The notes below the pieces were generated by a model. It was not told the DNA's origin. It worked only from the letters and a program-made list of their open reading frames with translations, and made no database searches. Positions 1-8,793 of a stretch of DNA of 54,898 bases are shown here, in pieces (the stretch's first letter is position 1; each line of letters begins with the position of its first letter). The translations under genes and the position numbers were made by a program. Origin of the DNA: an uncultured Neomegalonema sp. (lineage in GTDB: Bacteria; Pseudomonadota; Alphaproteobacteria; Rhodobacterales; Rhodobacteraceae); contig CALGNO010000032.1 in the NCBI GenBank assembly GCA_937958625.1, positions 1 through 54,898 on the forward strand, given 5' to 3'.

Positions 1-1322
1 CCACGCCCGCCCCGACCCTTGCCTTTACTCTCACGCTTTTCGGCCTCGGCAGCCGCCGCCTCTTCCGGCGATTGAACCTTGATCCCCTCGCCCAGTTGCG
101 GGCGGCGCTCGGCGACGATGCGCGAGCCGAAGGGAATGTCGGTAACAATCAGCGATTGAGACTGTCGGCGTAGAATGCGCACGCGCTCTTCGCTCAAGCG
201 GCCATCCTCGCCGATGACGAACACGTGGCCATCTTCGGTGGCCGCCCGTGCCGGTATTTCGGCCACCTGATCCAGCGGTGGTTCTTCGATAGCGACGGAG
301 ACGAAATCACCCGGACGCATGGGCGTCTGCGCCTCCGTGCGAATCTGAGCATAGACCGTGCGACCGCCCTCCTCGGCGACGGTAGCAGCGGGACGGTCGA
401 GCACGGCCCGAGCATCGACAGCGCGCTCGCCGAGATTGAGCGTCACGGTCGCATCGAGGGGCGCAAGACTGCCATCTTTATTGAGCAGCCGCGCATATTC
501 CGCATCGGAGACACGAAAGGCGACCTCCAGCGAGTTCATGTCGATCAACCGCGCCAGCGTCTCCGTCTGTGTCACCCGCGAGCCAAGCGTCGCGCTGACC
601 TCGCTCAGCAGGCCATCGAAAGTTGCAAGCACCGCCGTTTCTTCATTATCCCGGCGTACGGACTCGACATCCAGTTCCGCCCGGCGGATTGCCGTTGCCG
701 CCTGGGAAACGCGCTGTTTTGCGGCGATATAGGCGGTGCGGCGGCTGGCGACGGCCTGTTCGGCGCTGGAGAGTTCCAGTTGCGAGGATTCCACGCTCGT
801 CGCCGCCACGACGCCGCGCGTTGCGAGATTCTGCTGCCGCTCCAACGCACTGCGCCGCAGCGCGCGTTGCCGCAATGCCGCCTCCAGATCAGCGCGGGAC
901 AGCGCCAGGGATTGCTCCGCCTGGGCTTGCTCGGACCGCGCATCGGCGAGCACCGTGAGGGTATCCTGCTCCTGCGAGCGCACATCCGCCGCATCGATAC
1001 GGGCAAGTACGGTTCCGGCACTGACCCTCACGCCTTCGCGCATCTGAGGCGCAATATCGACGATCCGCCCGGCCAGCGCCGTCCGCAGATCCAGCACGCG
1101 CCACGCCTCGACCTCGCCAAACACCTTGAGAATCGGCGAGGCCGTAATCGGCTCAATCACCACATCGCGCACGGTGTATACCCGCTCCGGGGCCGCACGG
1201 CGGGGACGATCCGTATCGCCCGATTGCCGCGCCTCGGAATAGCTCGACACGCCGAACCACAGCGCAAGGGCACAGGCGGCAACGATCAACCCTCCCCAGA
1301 TGGTGCGTGCGATAAACCGCAT
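1..1322 (-). CDS. RND efflux periplasmic adaptor (HlyD/MFP family), 3' end missing
   Basis: Leftward reading frame starting at ATG 1322 (GGAG about 8 nt upstream) and running off the left edge, so the C-terminus is absent. The protein opens with a membrane anchor or signal (MRFIARTIWGGLIVAACALAL), then a lipoyl/barrel-sandwich half (VFGEVEAWRVLDLRTALAGR), a long Ala/Gln/Glu-rich alpha-hairpin (about residues 110-210), the second half (LATFDGLLSEVSATLGSRV) and a beta-barrel. This order is typical of periplasmic adaptors linking an inner-membrane RND pump to an outer-membrane channel. The last visible residues are Lys/Gly/Glu-rich. By family habit an RND permease gene should follow beyond the left edge. 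The substrate cannot be told. Confidence 0.88.
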   Translation of the reverse strand, partial: MRFIARTIWGGLIVAACALALWFGVSSYSEARQSGDTDRPRRAAPERVYTVRDVVIEPITASPILKVFGEVEAWRVLDLRTALAGRIVDIAPQMREGVRVSAGTVLARIDAADVRSQEQDTLTVLADARSEQAQAEQSLALSRADLEAALRQRALRRSALERQQNLATRGVVAATSVESSQLELSSAEQAVASRRTAYIAAKQRVSQAATAIRRAELDVESVRRDNEETAVLATFDGLLSEVSATLGSRVTQTETLARLIDMNSLEVAFRVSDAEYARLLNKDGSLAPLDATVTLNLGERAVDARAVLDRPAATVAEEGGRTVYAQIRTEAQTPMRPGDFVSVAIEEPPLDQVAEIPARAATEDGHVFVIGEDGRLSEERVRILRRQSQSLIVTDIPFGSRIVAERRPQLGEGIKVQSPEEAAAAEAEKRESKGKGRGGR

Positions 1323-1618
1323 CGAGCGTGTCTCCGTTTCTGATCTGCCTTTGAAACGCGACGGCGAGAGATTTCCGTCGCGGCTTGTTCCAGTCGACCT
1401 GTTCCGGATCGAATATCGCGGATCATTCCTTTAAAATCCGAAACATAACCGCAGACCGCCGGATAGAATGTGGATGTGTTCGTATCGGGGTCAATGCACG
1501 CTTGCGTAAAGGGCCGTGTAAAGCGCCACCACGCACGGTTTAACCCGACAACCCGCGCTCGCTTGCGCCAAATCAGCCGCCGTGTCAGGACGAGGCGAGC
1601 CATAGCAGGAGCCGCCCG
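1323..1618. other. divergent intergenic region
   Basis: These 296 bases separate the leftward efflux adaptor gene from the rightward peroxidase-related gene and must hold both promoters. I see no convincing ORF, RNA gene or operator. An AGGAG-type ribosome binding site lies just before ATG 1619. Confidence 0.6.
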
Positions 1619-2191
1619 ATGCCACAGCCCTCTCACATAACCCGGCTGCGCGATGCCGACCTTGGCGCGCTTGACGATGATTTGCAGGCGTATTTCGCGA
1701 AATGTGAGGAAAAGCTGGGCCTCATTCCCAATGTCCTGAAGGCCTATGCCCTGCGGCCCGAAAAGCTGCGCTCCTTCGCCAAGATGTATAATGAACTTAT
1801 GCTGGGCGAGAGCGGGCTGACCAAGCTGGAACGCGAGATGATCGCGGTGACCGTGTCGGCGGCAAACCGTTGTTATTACTGCCTTGTCGCCCATGGTCAG
1901 GCTGTCCGCGCCCTATCCGGCGACCCGCAGCTTGGCGAAATTATCGTGATGAACTACCGCGTCGCGGATTTGCCCCCGCACCAGCGGGCAATGCTGGACT
2001 TTGCCTGGAAGCTGACCCTGACGCCGGATCAGATCAGCGACCGGGACCGCGATATTCTCAGTGAGCAAGGCCTGAGCGATGAGGACGTCTTCGACCTGTG
2101 CGATGTCGCGGCTTTTTTCAACTATACCAACCGTGTCGCGCACGGTGTCGATATGATGCCGAACCCGGAATATCACGCGATGGACCGCTGA
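1619..2191 (+). CDS. peroxidase-related CMD/AhpD-like protein
   Basis: A 190-residue cytoplasmic protein of the carboxymuconolactone decarboxylase/AhpD fold, closest in look to the 'uncharacterised peroxidase-related enzyme' family, whose length it matches. The redox motif is Cys85-x-x-Cys88-x-x-x-His92 in the context NRCYYCLVAHG, preceded by the LTKLEREMIAVTVSAAN helix usual in the family. The known chemistry of relatives is thiol-dependent hydroperoxide reduction; the true substrate is unknown. The start at ATG 1619 has AGGAG a few bases upstream. It stands alone, divergent from the efflux adaptor and convergent with the next gene. Confidence 0.88.
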   Translation: MPQPSHITRLRDADLGALDDDLQAYFAKCEEKLGLIPNVLKAYALRPEKLRSFAKMYNELMLGESGLTKLEREMIAVTVSAANRCYYCLVAHGQAVRALSGDPQLGEIIVMNYRVADLPPHQRAMLDFAWKLTLTPDQISDRDRDILSEQGLSDEDVFDLCDVAAFFNYTNRVAHGVDMMPNPEYHAMDR

Positions 2192-2249
2192 TACCGCCGT
2201 CCATGGAGCAGAGAGACCGACCGAAGTCGATCCCTCGGGGCTGAACCGA

Positions 2250-2735
2250 TCAGCTTGTGGGCTTGAGTTTTTTCTTCTTGGCCTTCTTTTTCTTCGAGGC
2301 CTTTTTCTTTTTCGTCGACTTTTTATCCGACGATTTTTTCGTGGTGGACTTCTTTTTCGACTTTTTCGTCGTTTTCTCGCTCACGACCTTTTTGGTCGTG
2401 GCCTTTTTAGAGCTGTCGGACTTGGCCTTGGAGGTCTTTTTCTTGGCAGACGCCTTTGTTGCCGAAGACGAACTGTCAGACGAGGATGCGGCCTTTTTGG
2501 TCGAGGATTTCGTCGATGTCGCCTTCGCCGCGCCGCCATTGGGCTTGGCCCGGCAGTGGGCGCGCACGTTGCTGCCCGATTTGGTCTTGTAACTCTTAAC
2601 CCAGTAGCAGGCGTTTTCACCGCCGCACTGGCTGTTCGACATGCCTTTGCAGATCGAGGCAGCCGATGCCGTCCCCCCGCCAAGCATTACGCCGAACGCG
2701 ACGCAAAGCGCCGCAAGCCATTTAAACATTGTCAT
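2250..2735 (-). CDS. exported Cys/Lys-rich protein with histone-like tail
   Basis: A 161-residue protein with a Sec signal peptide (residues 1 to about 25, cut near GTASA|A). A small domain with four cysteines follows (Cys29, 37, 43, 61; ICKGMSNSQCGGENACYWVKSY), which could form two disulfides. The rest, from about residue 70, is low complexity made almost only of Lys, Ser, Thr and Ala with KKST/KKAS-like repeats, strongly basic and like a histone-H1 tail. ATG 2735 is chosen because GGAG sits 5 nt upstream. The function is not known. A polycation outside the membrane could bind cell wall polymers or DNA, which is only inference. Confidence 0.75.
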   Translation of the reverse strand: MTMFKWLAALCVAFGVMLGGGTASAASICKGMSNSQCGGENACYWVKSYKTKSGSNVRAHCRAKPNGGAAKATSTKSSTKKAASSSDSSSSATKASAKKKTSKAKSDSSKKATTKKVVSEKTTKKSKKKSTTKKSSDKKSTKKKKASKKKKAKKKKLKPTS

Positions 2736-2909
2736 TTTCTCCGTTAACCTGCGTGCCCCACGACGGTCTTCTGGCGCAGCTATGGGGCAAATTCAAGGGC
2801 CATTGCGGCGATGGCAACAAGGTCGCAGCACGCGAGATTGTGAACGACCCCAGCTTAAATTCGCCTCGGTTCGCCGCCATGTTACATTTTGACAAAAGGG
2901 AGACTCGCG

Positions 2910-3416
2910 ATGGATCGCAGAACAGCATTATTCGGTATCGGCGCATTCGGCCTTGGCGCCGCTGGCGTATTCGGGTTGCGCTCCGGCACATCGGGCATGG
3001 CGCTGGCCGCCGGGGGCATCGAGAAAATCGAAAAGACCGAGGCGGAATGGCGCGAGCTTTTGACCCCGGAACAATTCGCCGTGCTTCGCAGTGAGAAGAC
3101 CGAGCGCGCGTTTACCAGCCCGCTGGACAAGCTTTACGAGGACGGCGTCTATCACTGCGCCGGCTGCGACCTCGCCGTCTATCCGTCCGAAACGAAATAC
3201 GACAGCAAGACGGGCTGGCCCAGCTTTTATGCGCCGATTTCACAAGAGGTCATCGGCACGAAGACCGATTATTATCTGATCTATCCGCGCACCGAGGTTC
3301 ATTGCGCCCGGTGCGAGGGTCATTTCGGCCATATCTTCAACGATGGACCGCAGCCGACCGGAGAGCGTCATTGCCTGAATGGTCTGGCGCTCACCTTCAA
3401 GCCCGCATCGGCCTGA
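2910..3416 (+). CDS. msrB: peptide-methionine (R)-S-oxide reductase MsrB, exported
   Basis: A 168-residue MsrB, the enzyme that reduces methionine-R-sulfoxide in proteins. The structural zinc pairs are Cys83/Cys86 (YHCAGCDLAVY) and Cys132/Cys135 (HCARCEGHFGHIFNDGP). The catalytic cysteine is Cys155 in RHCLNGLALTF. The N-terminus begins MDRRTALFGIGAFGLGAAG, a twin-arginine-like signal, so this copy probably acts in the periplasm, where oxidised surface proteins are repaired. ATG 2910 is preferred over an in-frame start 21 nt upstream because GGGAG lies at the right distance and it gives a clean signal peptide. An inverted repeat follows the gene. Confidence 0.93.
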   Translation: MDRRTALFGIGAFGLGAAGVFGLRSGTSGMALAAGGIEKIEKTEAEWRELLTPEQFAVLRSEKTERAFTSPLDKLYEDGVYHCAGCDLAVYPSETKYDSKTGWPSFYAPISQEVIGTKTDYYLIYPRTEVHCARCEGHFGHIFNDGPQPTGERHCLNGLALTFKPASA

Positions 3417-3433
3417 CGCCGCATTTCGCGGCA

Positions 3434-3472
3434 GACGTCAAAGCAAGGAAGTCGCTCCTTCGCTTTGACGTC
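3434..3472. terminator. bidirectional hairpin terminator between msrB and hup
   Basis: GACGTCAAAGC (3434-3444) pairs perfectly with GCTTTGACGTC (3462-3472), and the inner AAGGA/TCCTT extends the stem with one bulge. It sits between two convergent genes ending at 3416 and 3484, where a shared terminator is expected. There is no strong T run on either side, so it may be only a stabilising hairpin. Confidence 0.65.
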
Positions 3473-3483
3473 GCGCCAGAATA

Positions 3484-3768
3484 CTACTTCTTGACGCCGT
3501 TGACGAAGTCCTTGAGCGTCTTGCCAGCTTTGAAGCGCGGCGAGTTCGAAGCCTTGATCTTGATTTCCTCGCCGGTGGCGGGGTTCCGACCTTTACGGGC
3601 TTTGGTTCGCGTGATCGAAAACGTGCCGAAGCCGGTAATACGCACGTCCTGCTTTTTCTTCAGTGATTTCTCGATCACCGTGATGGTTGCATTCAGCGCC
3701 GCCTCAGCGTCTTTTCCGCTCAGACCGCTTTCCTTGGCGATTGCTTCAACGAGTTCAGTTTTGTTCAT
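3484..3768 (-). CDS. hup: HU-family DNA-binding protein
   Basis: A 94-residue HU/IHF-type nucleoid protein that bends DNA as a dimer. The hallmark arm motif GRNPATGEEIKI is at residues 60-71, with FGTFSITRTKARKG before it and the SPRFKAGKTLKDFVN helix at the end. Full length for HU. GGAGGA lies just upstream of ATG 3768. It lacks features that would separate IHF subunits, so plain HU is the best name. It is transcribed alone, leftward, toward the msrB hairpin. Confidence 0.95.
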   Translation of the reverse strand: MNKTELVEAIAKESGLSGKDAEAALNATITVIEKSLKKKQDVRITGFGTFSITRTKARKGRNPATGEEIKIKASNSPRFKAGKTLKDFVNGVKK

Positions 3769-3949
3769 GTGTTCCTCCCCACTTGATTGTTTCGCGTGAC
3801 CACGTATGCGCGACCGTCTCGCGAGGTCTAGTTATTTCTTTGAAAAGAAGCATCGCGCGACGGACTGCGTTTGCGACAAAGCGGGTGGTCAGTGGCACTG
3901 CCCTCCCCCGCGGAACGGTACTTTTTCTGTTTGGTTTATGCGCCGGAAC

Positions 3950-3974
3950 GACATGCCGGGCATAACGGCATGTC
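3950..3974 (-). terminator. hairpin downstream of the leftward protease operon
   Basis: GACATGCCG (3950-3958) and CGGCATGTC (3966-3974) form a perfect 9-bp stem with a 7-nt loop about 50 nt past the stop of the trypsin-like protease gene. There is no T run, so termination is a guess. Confidence 0.4.
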
Positions 3975-4024
3975 GCCTAAGTCGCGCGCCTCCGAGGCCG
4001 CGCAGGGAGTGCCATGGTGGCGGT

Positions 4025-5650
4025 TTATTCGATGATGCCAGTGCCGCCCTGTAGCAAAGCAATCGATTGGGTCGGATAATCGTCTGTGAGTGCGCTCGTG
4101 AACATTATCGAGTCGCCCGTTATGCTGCCGAGCCACTCCTGGATCGCCCTCTGGTCGAGGCGAACCACTTTTCGTACAGGCGTATTGCGCGCTTGCTCCG
4201 TACTCTTGCAATCACCAGCTTTGCCTGCTCCAGAAACGATTCCGACCAGCGCGTAATAACCGTACCCATCCTCGCGACCAGCCCGAGAAACTGCCTTGAA
4301 AAGACCGCCGCCACTGTCACCGAAACAAAGGCCCACATGTGAATTGTAAACCGTAACCGTTTTAGAGTCGCAGACTGCGTTTGTACCGTCGCACTCAAGG
4401 GCAGTCATGCCTGACATCTTCGTTGGCGACGGCAAAGTAGGGTCCGGCTCGAAGCTAGTTTTTCCGTCCTTCACGACAACGCGGTGGGGTTCACCTGAAC
4501 CGAAAACAACGAATCTTGTTGCCGCAGGACAGGATATGCCGCTGCGCAATTTGCACAGGAGATTTCGCGACAAGGCATTCGTGGCGCTTTCGGTAGCATC
4601 CTCTTGTCCCCTGCGCGCTGCGATATAGTCGTCCCATTTTATTTCTTCACTAGCGACAAGCGCTAACATCCGTCCGCCCGCTTCGTTGATCAATAAATCT
4701 AGAACCCCTTTCTTTCTCTCTATCGGCTGTTTGGCGATGGTTAAAAGAGCAATATCTTCTGCTGGTTTGTGTCCCGCAGCCGCGGCACACCAATTTGACG
4801 AAGGCACACCATTAGAAAATATATTGATGTGTTCAACTTTGAATGCGGCGCCATGGTAGCTTCCGCCGATGTAAATTTTGGCAGTTTTCTTTACCTCTTC
4901 CGATGCACTGGCCGCACACACACAATGCGCAGCGGTAAGAACATGGGATTCGGTAATACGCACACCGCTGCACTCTTTTTCTTCTTCGCCGTAGCTATGC
5001 CTGTACAATACGGCATAAAGCGCACAGTGCTCCGACGGCGCTTCAACATCGGCACCGCAAGCTTTATCTGCGTCTTCCATCTTAATGGACGGCCGCGCTA
5101 TCGAACCGGTTTTCGGCGGATCTAAATAGGATCGTACGTCTGCATTAATGACAGGATTTGTGCCTTCGCCGGTTGACTGGGTCCCAGCTATCAAAGACGC
5201 AATCCACAAATTCTTTTCACCGTAGCGCCAATGTTCAATGGATTGCGACGAGCTTAGAGTAGGTAAATTTACTGAATCGTCGACGGTATTTCTGTTCAGC
5301 GAACGGGGAAATTTATTTCCCAACATAAGTTGGAGTTCCTCATTATTCGTTATTACATTTAGATTTTCGCGGCTATTCGAAATTAATTTTCGCGACTTTG
5401 ATGTATTTGAATTAATCGTGAAACTTGAACCTTTTGTAATAGCTACTCCAAAGCGGTCGTTCTTCAAATAGAACTCATCGGTCTCCTGATCCCTTTCAAG
5501 TTCATCAAAAGGGTCCAGAAAAATAATTTTTACTCCCTGATCGAAAACCGAGCCGGTCTGATCCTGGGCGACAACGATCGCGGGCGCGGCGGCCATGGTG
5601 ATTGTGATGCCGAGCGCGCGGCATAGGGTCTGAAAGGCACTCATTTTCAT
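4025..5650 (-). CDS. exported trypsin-like (S1) serine protease
   Basis: A 541-residue protein with a Sec signal (residues 1 to about 29, ending VVAQ). About 170 residues of no recognised family follow, then a chymotrypsin-fold protease. The triad reads His242 in SHVLTAAHCVC, Asp299 in PAEDIALLTI and Ser446 in LCFGDSGGGLF, so all catalytic residues are present. Paired cysteines around the triad suggest disulfides. The start ATGA overlaps the stop of the PAP2-subtilase gene by 4 nt, indicating translational coupling as the last gene of a three-gene operon. The 5' half of the gene (roughly 4.7-5.5 kb) is clearly AT-richer than its neighbours. Its target is unknown; it may process partners encoded across the divergent promoter. 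Confidence 0.88.
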   Translation of the reverse strand: MKMSAFQTLCRALGITITMAAAPAIVVAQDQTGSVFDQGVKIIFLDPFDELERDQETDEFYLKNDRFGVAITKGSSFTINSNTSKSRKLISNSRENLNVITNNEELQLMLGNKFPRSLNRNTVDDSVNLPTLSSSQSIEHWRYGEKNLWIASLIAGTQSTGEGTNPVINADVRSYLDPPKTGSIARPSIKMEDADKACGADVEAPSEHCALYAVLYRHSYGEEEKECSGVRITESHVLTAAHCVCAASASEEVKKTAKIYIGGSYHGAAFKVEHINIFSNGVPSSNWCAAAAGHKPAEDIALLTIAKQPIERKKGVLDLLINEAGGRMLALVASEEIKWDDYIAARRGQEDATESATNALSRNLLCKLRSGISCPAATRFVVFGSGEPHRVVVKDGKTSFEPDPTLPSPTKMSGMTALECDGTNAVCDSKTVTVYNSHVGLCFGDSGGGLFKAVSRAGREDGYGYYALVGIVSGAGKAGDCKSTEQARNTPVRKVVRLDQRAIQEWLGSITGDSIMFTSALTDDYPTQSIALLQGGTGIIE

Positions 5651-8600
5651 GCTCCTTCGAACAGCGACGAAAGGGACAGCGCGCCCCAGCCTGATCCGAT
5701 GTCATAATCTGTGGACGAGCCTGCGCCTTTGACCGGGCGACTCACGTATTCGTCGATGAGTTGCTGCCGACGCATGGCCGGACTTAATGGCATTGCCTGT
5801 TCATCCCCGTCGTCCTTTTCATCCCGCTCCCGAAGCAGTGCAATCGCACCGGCGACCTGCGCCGAAGCGGCTGATGTGCCGCCAAAGCCGAAGGCTTGCC
5901 CTTCCAGCGACAGATACGACCACGGCCCTTCGACAGCGTCGCCATACCCGCCATGGCCGGGAATATCGGCAGTGGTGATCGTCGATGTGGCCAGCTCGGC
6001 ATAGGAACTGCACGAATTCGGAAAGACGAAATCCTTGTCCCCCGGGGCGACGAGGCATAGCCCTTGTCCCTGTTCAGAATACCGGGTCAGCTCGACTTCG
6101 TAGAATGCCGCGTCCGTTTTCGGCGGCGTTTGCCCGTCCGCTGCTGTCGGGGGCATGACAGGCGAGTAAACGGCGGCGCCGACGACGATGATGCCGGTCC
6201 CCTTGAAAGCATCGAGCGAATCGCCCGCTGCATTGGGCGCCATCGCATCGCGGCCTCGGCTCAGGAATGTATTGAAGTGCCCGTCCTTGCCGCTGGCCGC
6301 CGTGAAATCTGCGGTTGTTGCCTCTTTCATCTTGGCCAGCCTGCTCGAGTCCGCATCATCACCGATCTCGCCGCCGATGCCGAACAGGATGTCACCGAGC
6401 AAATCGATCACTTTCGGGCATGTTTCGGCATCACAGATCGCCATGAGAACGTGCTCGTAGTCGGTGAAGGCCGCCGGGTAGGACAAGGCCTGCGAACCGG
6501 TATTGCCCGATGCAATCACGACCGGTGCCTTGAGTTGCGTGATCAGAACGGCGAGGGCCAGCGGGTCACAAACGCCATCGAGGCTTTCATCCTCCAGCAT
6601 GATCTTGCGTTTGTCCTTATCTTTCTCTGCTTGATAAGCCGTCATATCGAGATACCGACCCTTGGCCGGTCGTTCGAACCCGAGACTGAGCAGGACCGCA
6701 TCGACCTCGCGCCGATAGCGCCGCAGTTCACGGCAGCCATCGTCATCCTGCGCACCGTTGAAACCGTAAAGACCGCTCAGCAGATTACCGGCGAGGACCG
6801 TGCGCTCATCGTGATCGGCCCGCACGTAATTCAAGGCCCTGATCGCAGCGACCTTCGCATCAGGCGCGACGCCGATCTGAAGTTCTGGCAAGCCGCTGGG
6901 GTCATCCGCGCCGATATTGCCCGCGACGAGGCCCGCCATTGCGGTGCCGTGCACATGCCCCTTCGACCCCATCGCCCACGGGTCACCGCCGGGAACCGGA
7001 TAATCGAGGTTGTTGATCAGATAGCCTCCGGCCTTTTCGTGGCGGAACGTCTCTTTCAGCGCCGGGTGATGCAACTGGACGGCTTTGTCGACCATCAGCA
7101 CCATTGCGTGCTTACCCGTCGGACCGCTTCCGCGTTTGATGCCCAAGGCTTTGAGGTTGCCGGTCAGCTTGTCCTCGCGCAACCGTTTCTCCAGTGTCCG
7201 GCCATCGCTGCCTTTATGTTCGAGAACGCTCGTCGGCCAGGCATAGACGCCGGTTGTGGGGTCGGCACCCTTAGGCGGCAGCGGTCCCTTGAAACGACAA
7301 TTCACGAACTCGGTCTGGGCATTGTCGGTGATTGCATCGGTGAAGACTTCGTCGAACAGCAGTCTCAGATACGGAAACGCGACCTGGGCGATCAGTTTCC
7401 CCGCCTCCGTGTCGGACGCATAGTGCATCCCCGCATATTCCCGGTTTTCACTGATCCGTTCGGCGATATCGAAGAACTCGCCGACCATCTCGGTATCCAC
7501 GCCGTAGATTTCGGTCAGGCCATGGGCGATCAGATGGGTCTGAGCCGCGTGGGCGCTGGGATAGGCGGAGTGGCTCGGCACCTCGATCATCGGGTCGATG
7601 CGATGGTCCGCTTCGCTGGGGCGCAGTCGGCGGAATTTGCGTTTGTAGTAATAGGCGAGGACGTATCCCGCCATCGACATCAGGTTGATGATCCGCAACG
7701 TGCCGCCGGGCAGCCCTGAAGCGTTGGAAATGCGGCGCGTGAAGGGGCCGGCGATGTCATCGACTTCATCGAGGATTTCGGGGCGGCGCAGCTCACGTTC
7801 GACACGGTCGTTTTGCAGCGCCAGCGCAAGCTCGATCTCTGCGGCATATTCAGGGCCGACATTTTGTGGCGGTTGCAGATGATAGGGCAGCGCGGCACCG
7901 CGCTTTTGGTCGTCCAACAGCACTTCCGCTGCACTACGGCTCTTCGTGGACGGCGTTTCGCCGGTGAGGGTCAAGGCCTCGTCGATAGCGTGGATATTGG
8001 CCGTCAATCGCTCGCGATAATGGGCGCGCTCTTCCTCGAACGCAAAGTCGATGTCGAGCGAGGTGATTGCTCCGGTATCGGAATTACCGCGTCCGCGGCC
8101 CTTTCCTTTGCCTTTGCCTTTCCCCTTTCCTTTGCCCTTACCCTTTCCTTTGCCCTTCCCTTTTCCTTTGCCGATCACCGTATCGGAGAAGTCGAGCAGG
8201 CGTTCCGGAAAGCTGTCAGAGCCGCCGAAACAACGGGCCAGAATGTCATCGGGATTCGGGCTGTCCTTTCTGGGTGGCGCCGAGGTTTCTTTGAGTTCTG
8301 CTTCCAGTCGCTTTCTTTCGGCAGCCTCTTCGACAGCGTCCAGCTTTTCCCGCAATGTCTTCCGGTTCACGAGCCGCTCTTTGCGCCCCTTGAGGCTCTC
8401 GTCGGGCCAGCGCTCACCGGGTTCGAGAACTGTCATCCGATCGCCGGCAACCGACCGGTCCTCGGCAAACCAAACCTGGGCACGCCTGTAGATTTCCTCC
8501 AGATCCATCCGGTCATGGAAAGTGGCATCCGTATCGGCGGTCGCATCGGTGCCATAGCCCCTGTGGCAATCGGCGATTGCCGGGACTTTGAGAGGGTTGC

Positions 8601-8793
8601 TGCTGTTGACCAGATTCTCCAGCGCCTCGAACATCGAAGTCGCGACGCGCGATGATTTCGGTACGCAAGCAGGCAAGATTTCCGCGAACCCTGCACGGGG
8701 CAGCAATGGCACAGCTCCGAAAGCGAGGGACGTCGTCAGCATTCTGCGTCGGTTCAATATCACGGTTCTGGCTCCTGAGGTCAGCGTCCGCAT
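5647..8793 (-). CDS. Tat-exported PAP2-like phosphatase / subtilisin-like protease fusion
   Basis: A 1048-residue two-enzyme protein. The N-terminus (NRRRMLTTSLAFGAVPLLP, residues 14-32) looks like a twin-arginine signal. A Glu/Arg-rich helical stretch follows (130-175), then a linker of 12 Gly-Lys dipeptides (about 208-232). Residues about 250-490 carry the three PAP2/vanadium-haloperoxidase motifs: Lys384-x6-Arg391-Pro392, Pro412-Ser-Ala-His415 (usually PSGH) and Arg451-x5-His457-x3-Asp461. Residues about 560-1045 form a subtilase with Asp569 (VLMVDKAV), His615 (GHVHGTAMAG), Asn764 (VVIASGNTG) and Ser974 (GTSAASAQVAG). Both active sites appear complete. It overlaps the upstream regulator gene by 13 nt and the downstream protease gene by 4 nt. 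I know of no described family with this architecture. Likely periplasmic; substrates unknown. Confidence 0.88.
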   Translation of the reverse strand: MRTLTSGARTVILNRRRMLTTSLAFGAVPLLPRAGFAEILPACVPKSSRVATSMFEALENLVNSSNPLKVPAIADCHRGYGTDATADTDATFHDRMDLEEIYRRAQVWFAEDRSVAGDRMTVLEPGERWPDESLKGRKERLVNRKTLREKLDAVEEAAERKRLEAELKETSAPPRKDSPNPDDILARCFGGSDSFPERLLDFSDTVIGKGKGKGKGKGKGKGKGKGKGKGKGRGRGNSDTGAITSLDIDFAFEEERAHYRERLTANIHAIDEALTLTGETPSTKSRSAAEVLLDDQKRGAALPYHLQPPQNVGPEYAAEIELALALQNDRVERELRRPEILDEVDDIAGPFTRRISNASGLPGGTLRIINLMSMAGYVLAYYYKRKFRRLRPSEADHRIDPMIEVPSHSAYPSAHAAQTHLIAHGLTEIYGVDTEMVGEFFDIAERISENREYAGMHYASDTEAGKLIAQVAFPYLRLLFDEVFTDAITDNAQTEFVNCRFKGPLPPKGADPTTGVYAWPTSVLEHKGSDGRTLEKRLREDKLTGNLKALGIKRGSGPTGKHAMVLMVDKAVQLHHPALKETFRHEKAGGYLINNLDYPVPGGDPWAMGSKGHVHGTAMAGLVAGNIGADDPSGLPELQIGVAPDAKVAAIRALNYVRADHDERTVLAGNLLSGLYGFNGAQDDDGCRELRRYRREVDAVLLSLGFERPAKGRYLDMTAYQAEKDKDKRKIMLEDESLDGVCDPLALAVLITQLKAPVVIASGNTGSQALSYPAAFTDYEHVLMAICDAETCPKVIDLLGDILFGIGGEIGDDADSSRLAKMKEATTADFTAASGKDGHFNTFLSRGRDAMAPNAAGDSLDAFKGTGIIVVGAAVYSPVMPPTAADGQTPPKTDAAFYEVELTRYSEQGQGLCLVAPGDKDFVFPNSCSSYAELATSTITTADIPGHGGYGDAVEGPWSYLSLEGQAFGFGGTSAASAQVAGAIALLRERDEKDDGDEQAMPLSPAMRRQQLIDEYVSRPVKGAGSSTDYDIGSGWGALSLSSLFEGA

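Noticed and set aside
225-1343. 372-codon rightward ORF
   Set aside because: It is antisense to the efflux adaptor frame, which has coherent domains; the rightward product is Arg/Gly-rich without any family pattern.
6064-7719. 551-codon rightward ORF inside the PAP2-subtilase gene
   Set aside because: It is a shadow of the leftward gene, whose frame carries all catalytic motifs.
8089-8172. short tandem repeat in the (Gly-Lys)12 linker as a CRISPR or microsatellite
   Set aside because: The 6-bp units vary in codon use, have no spacers and encode a clean dipeptide linker.
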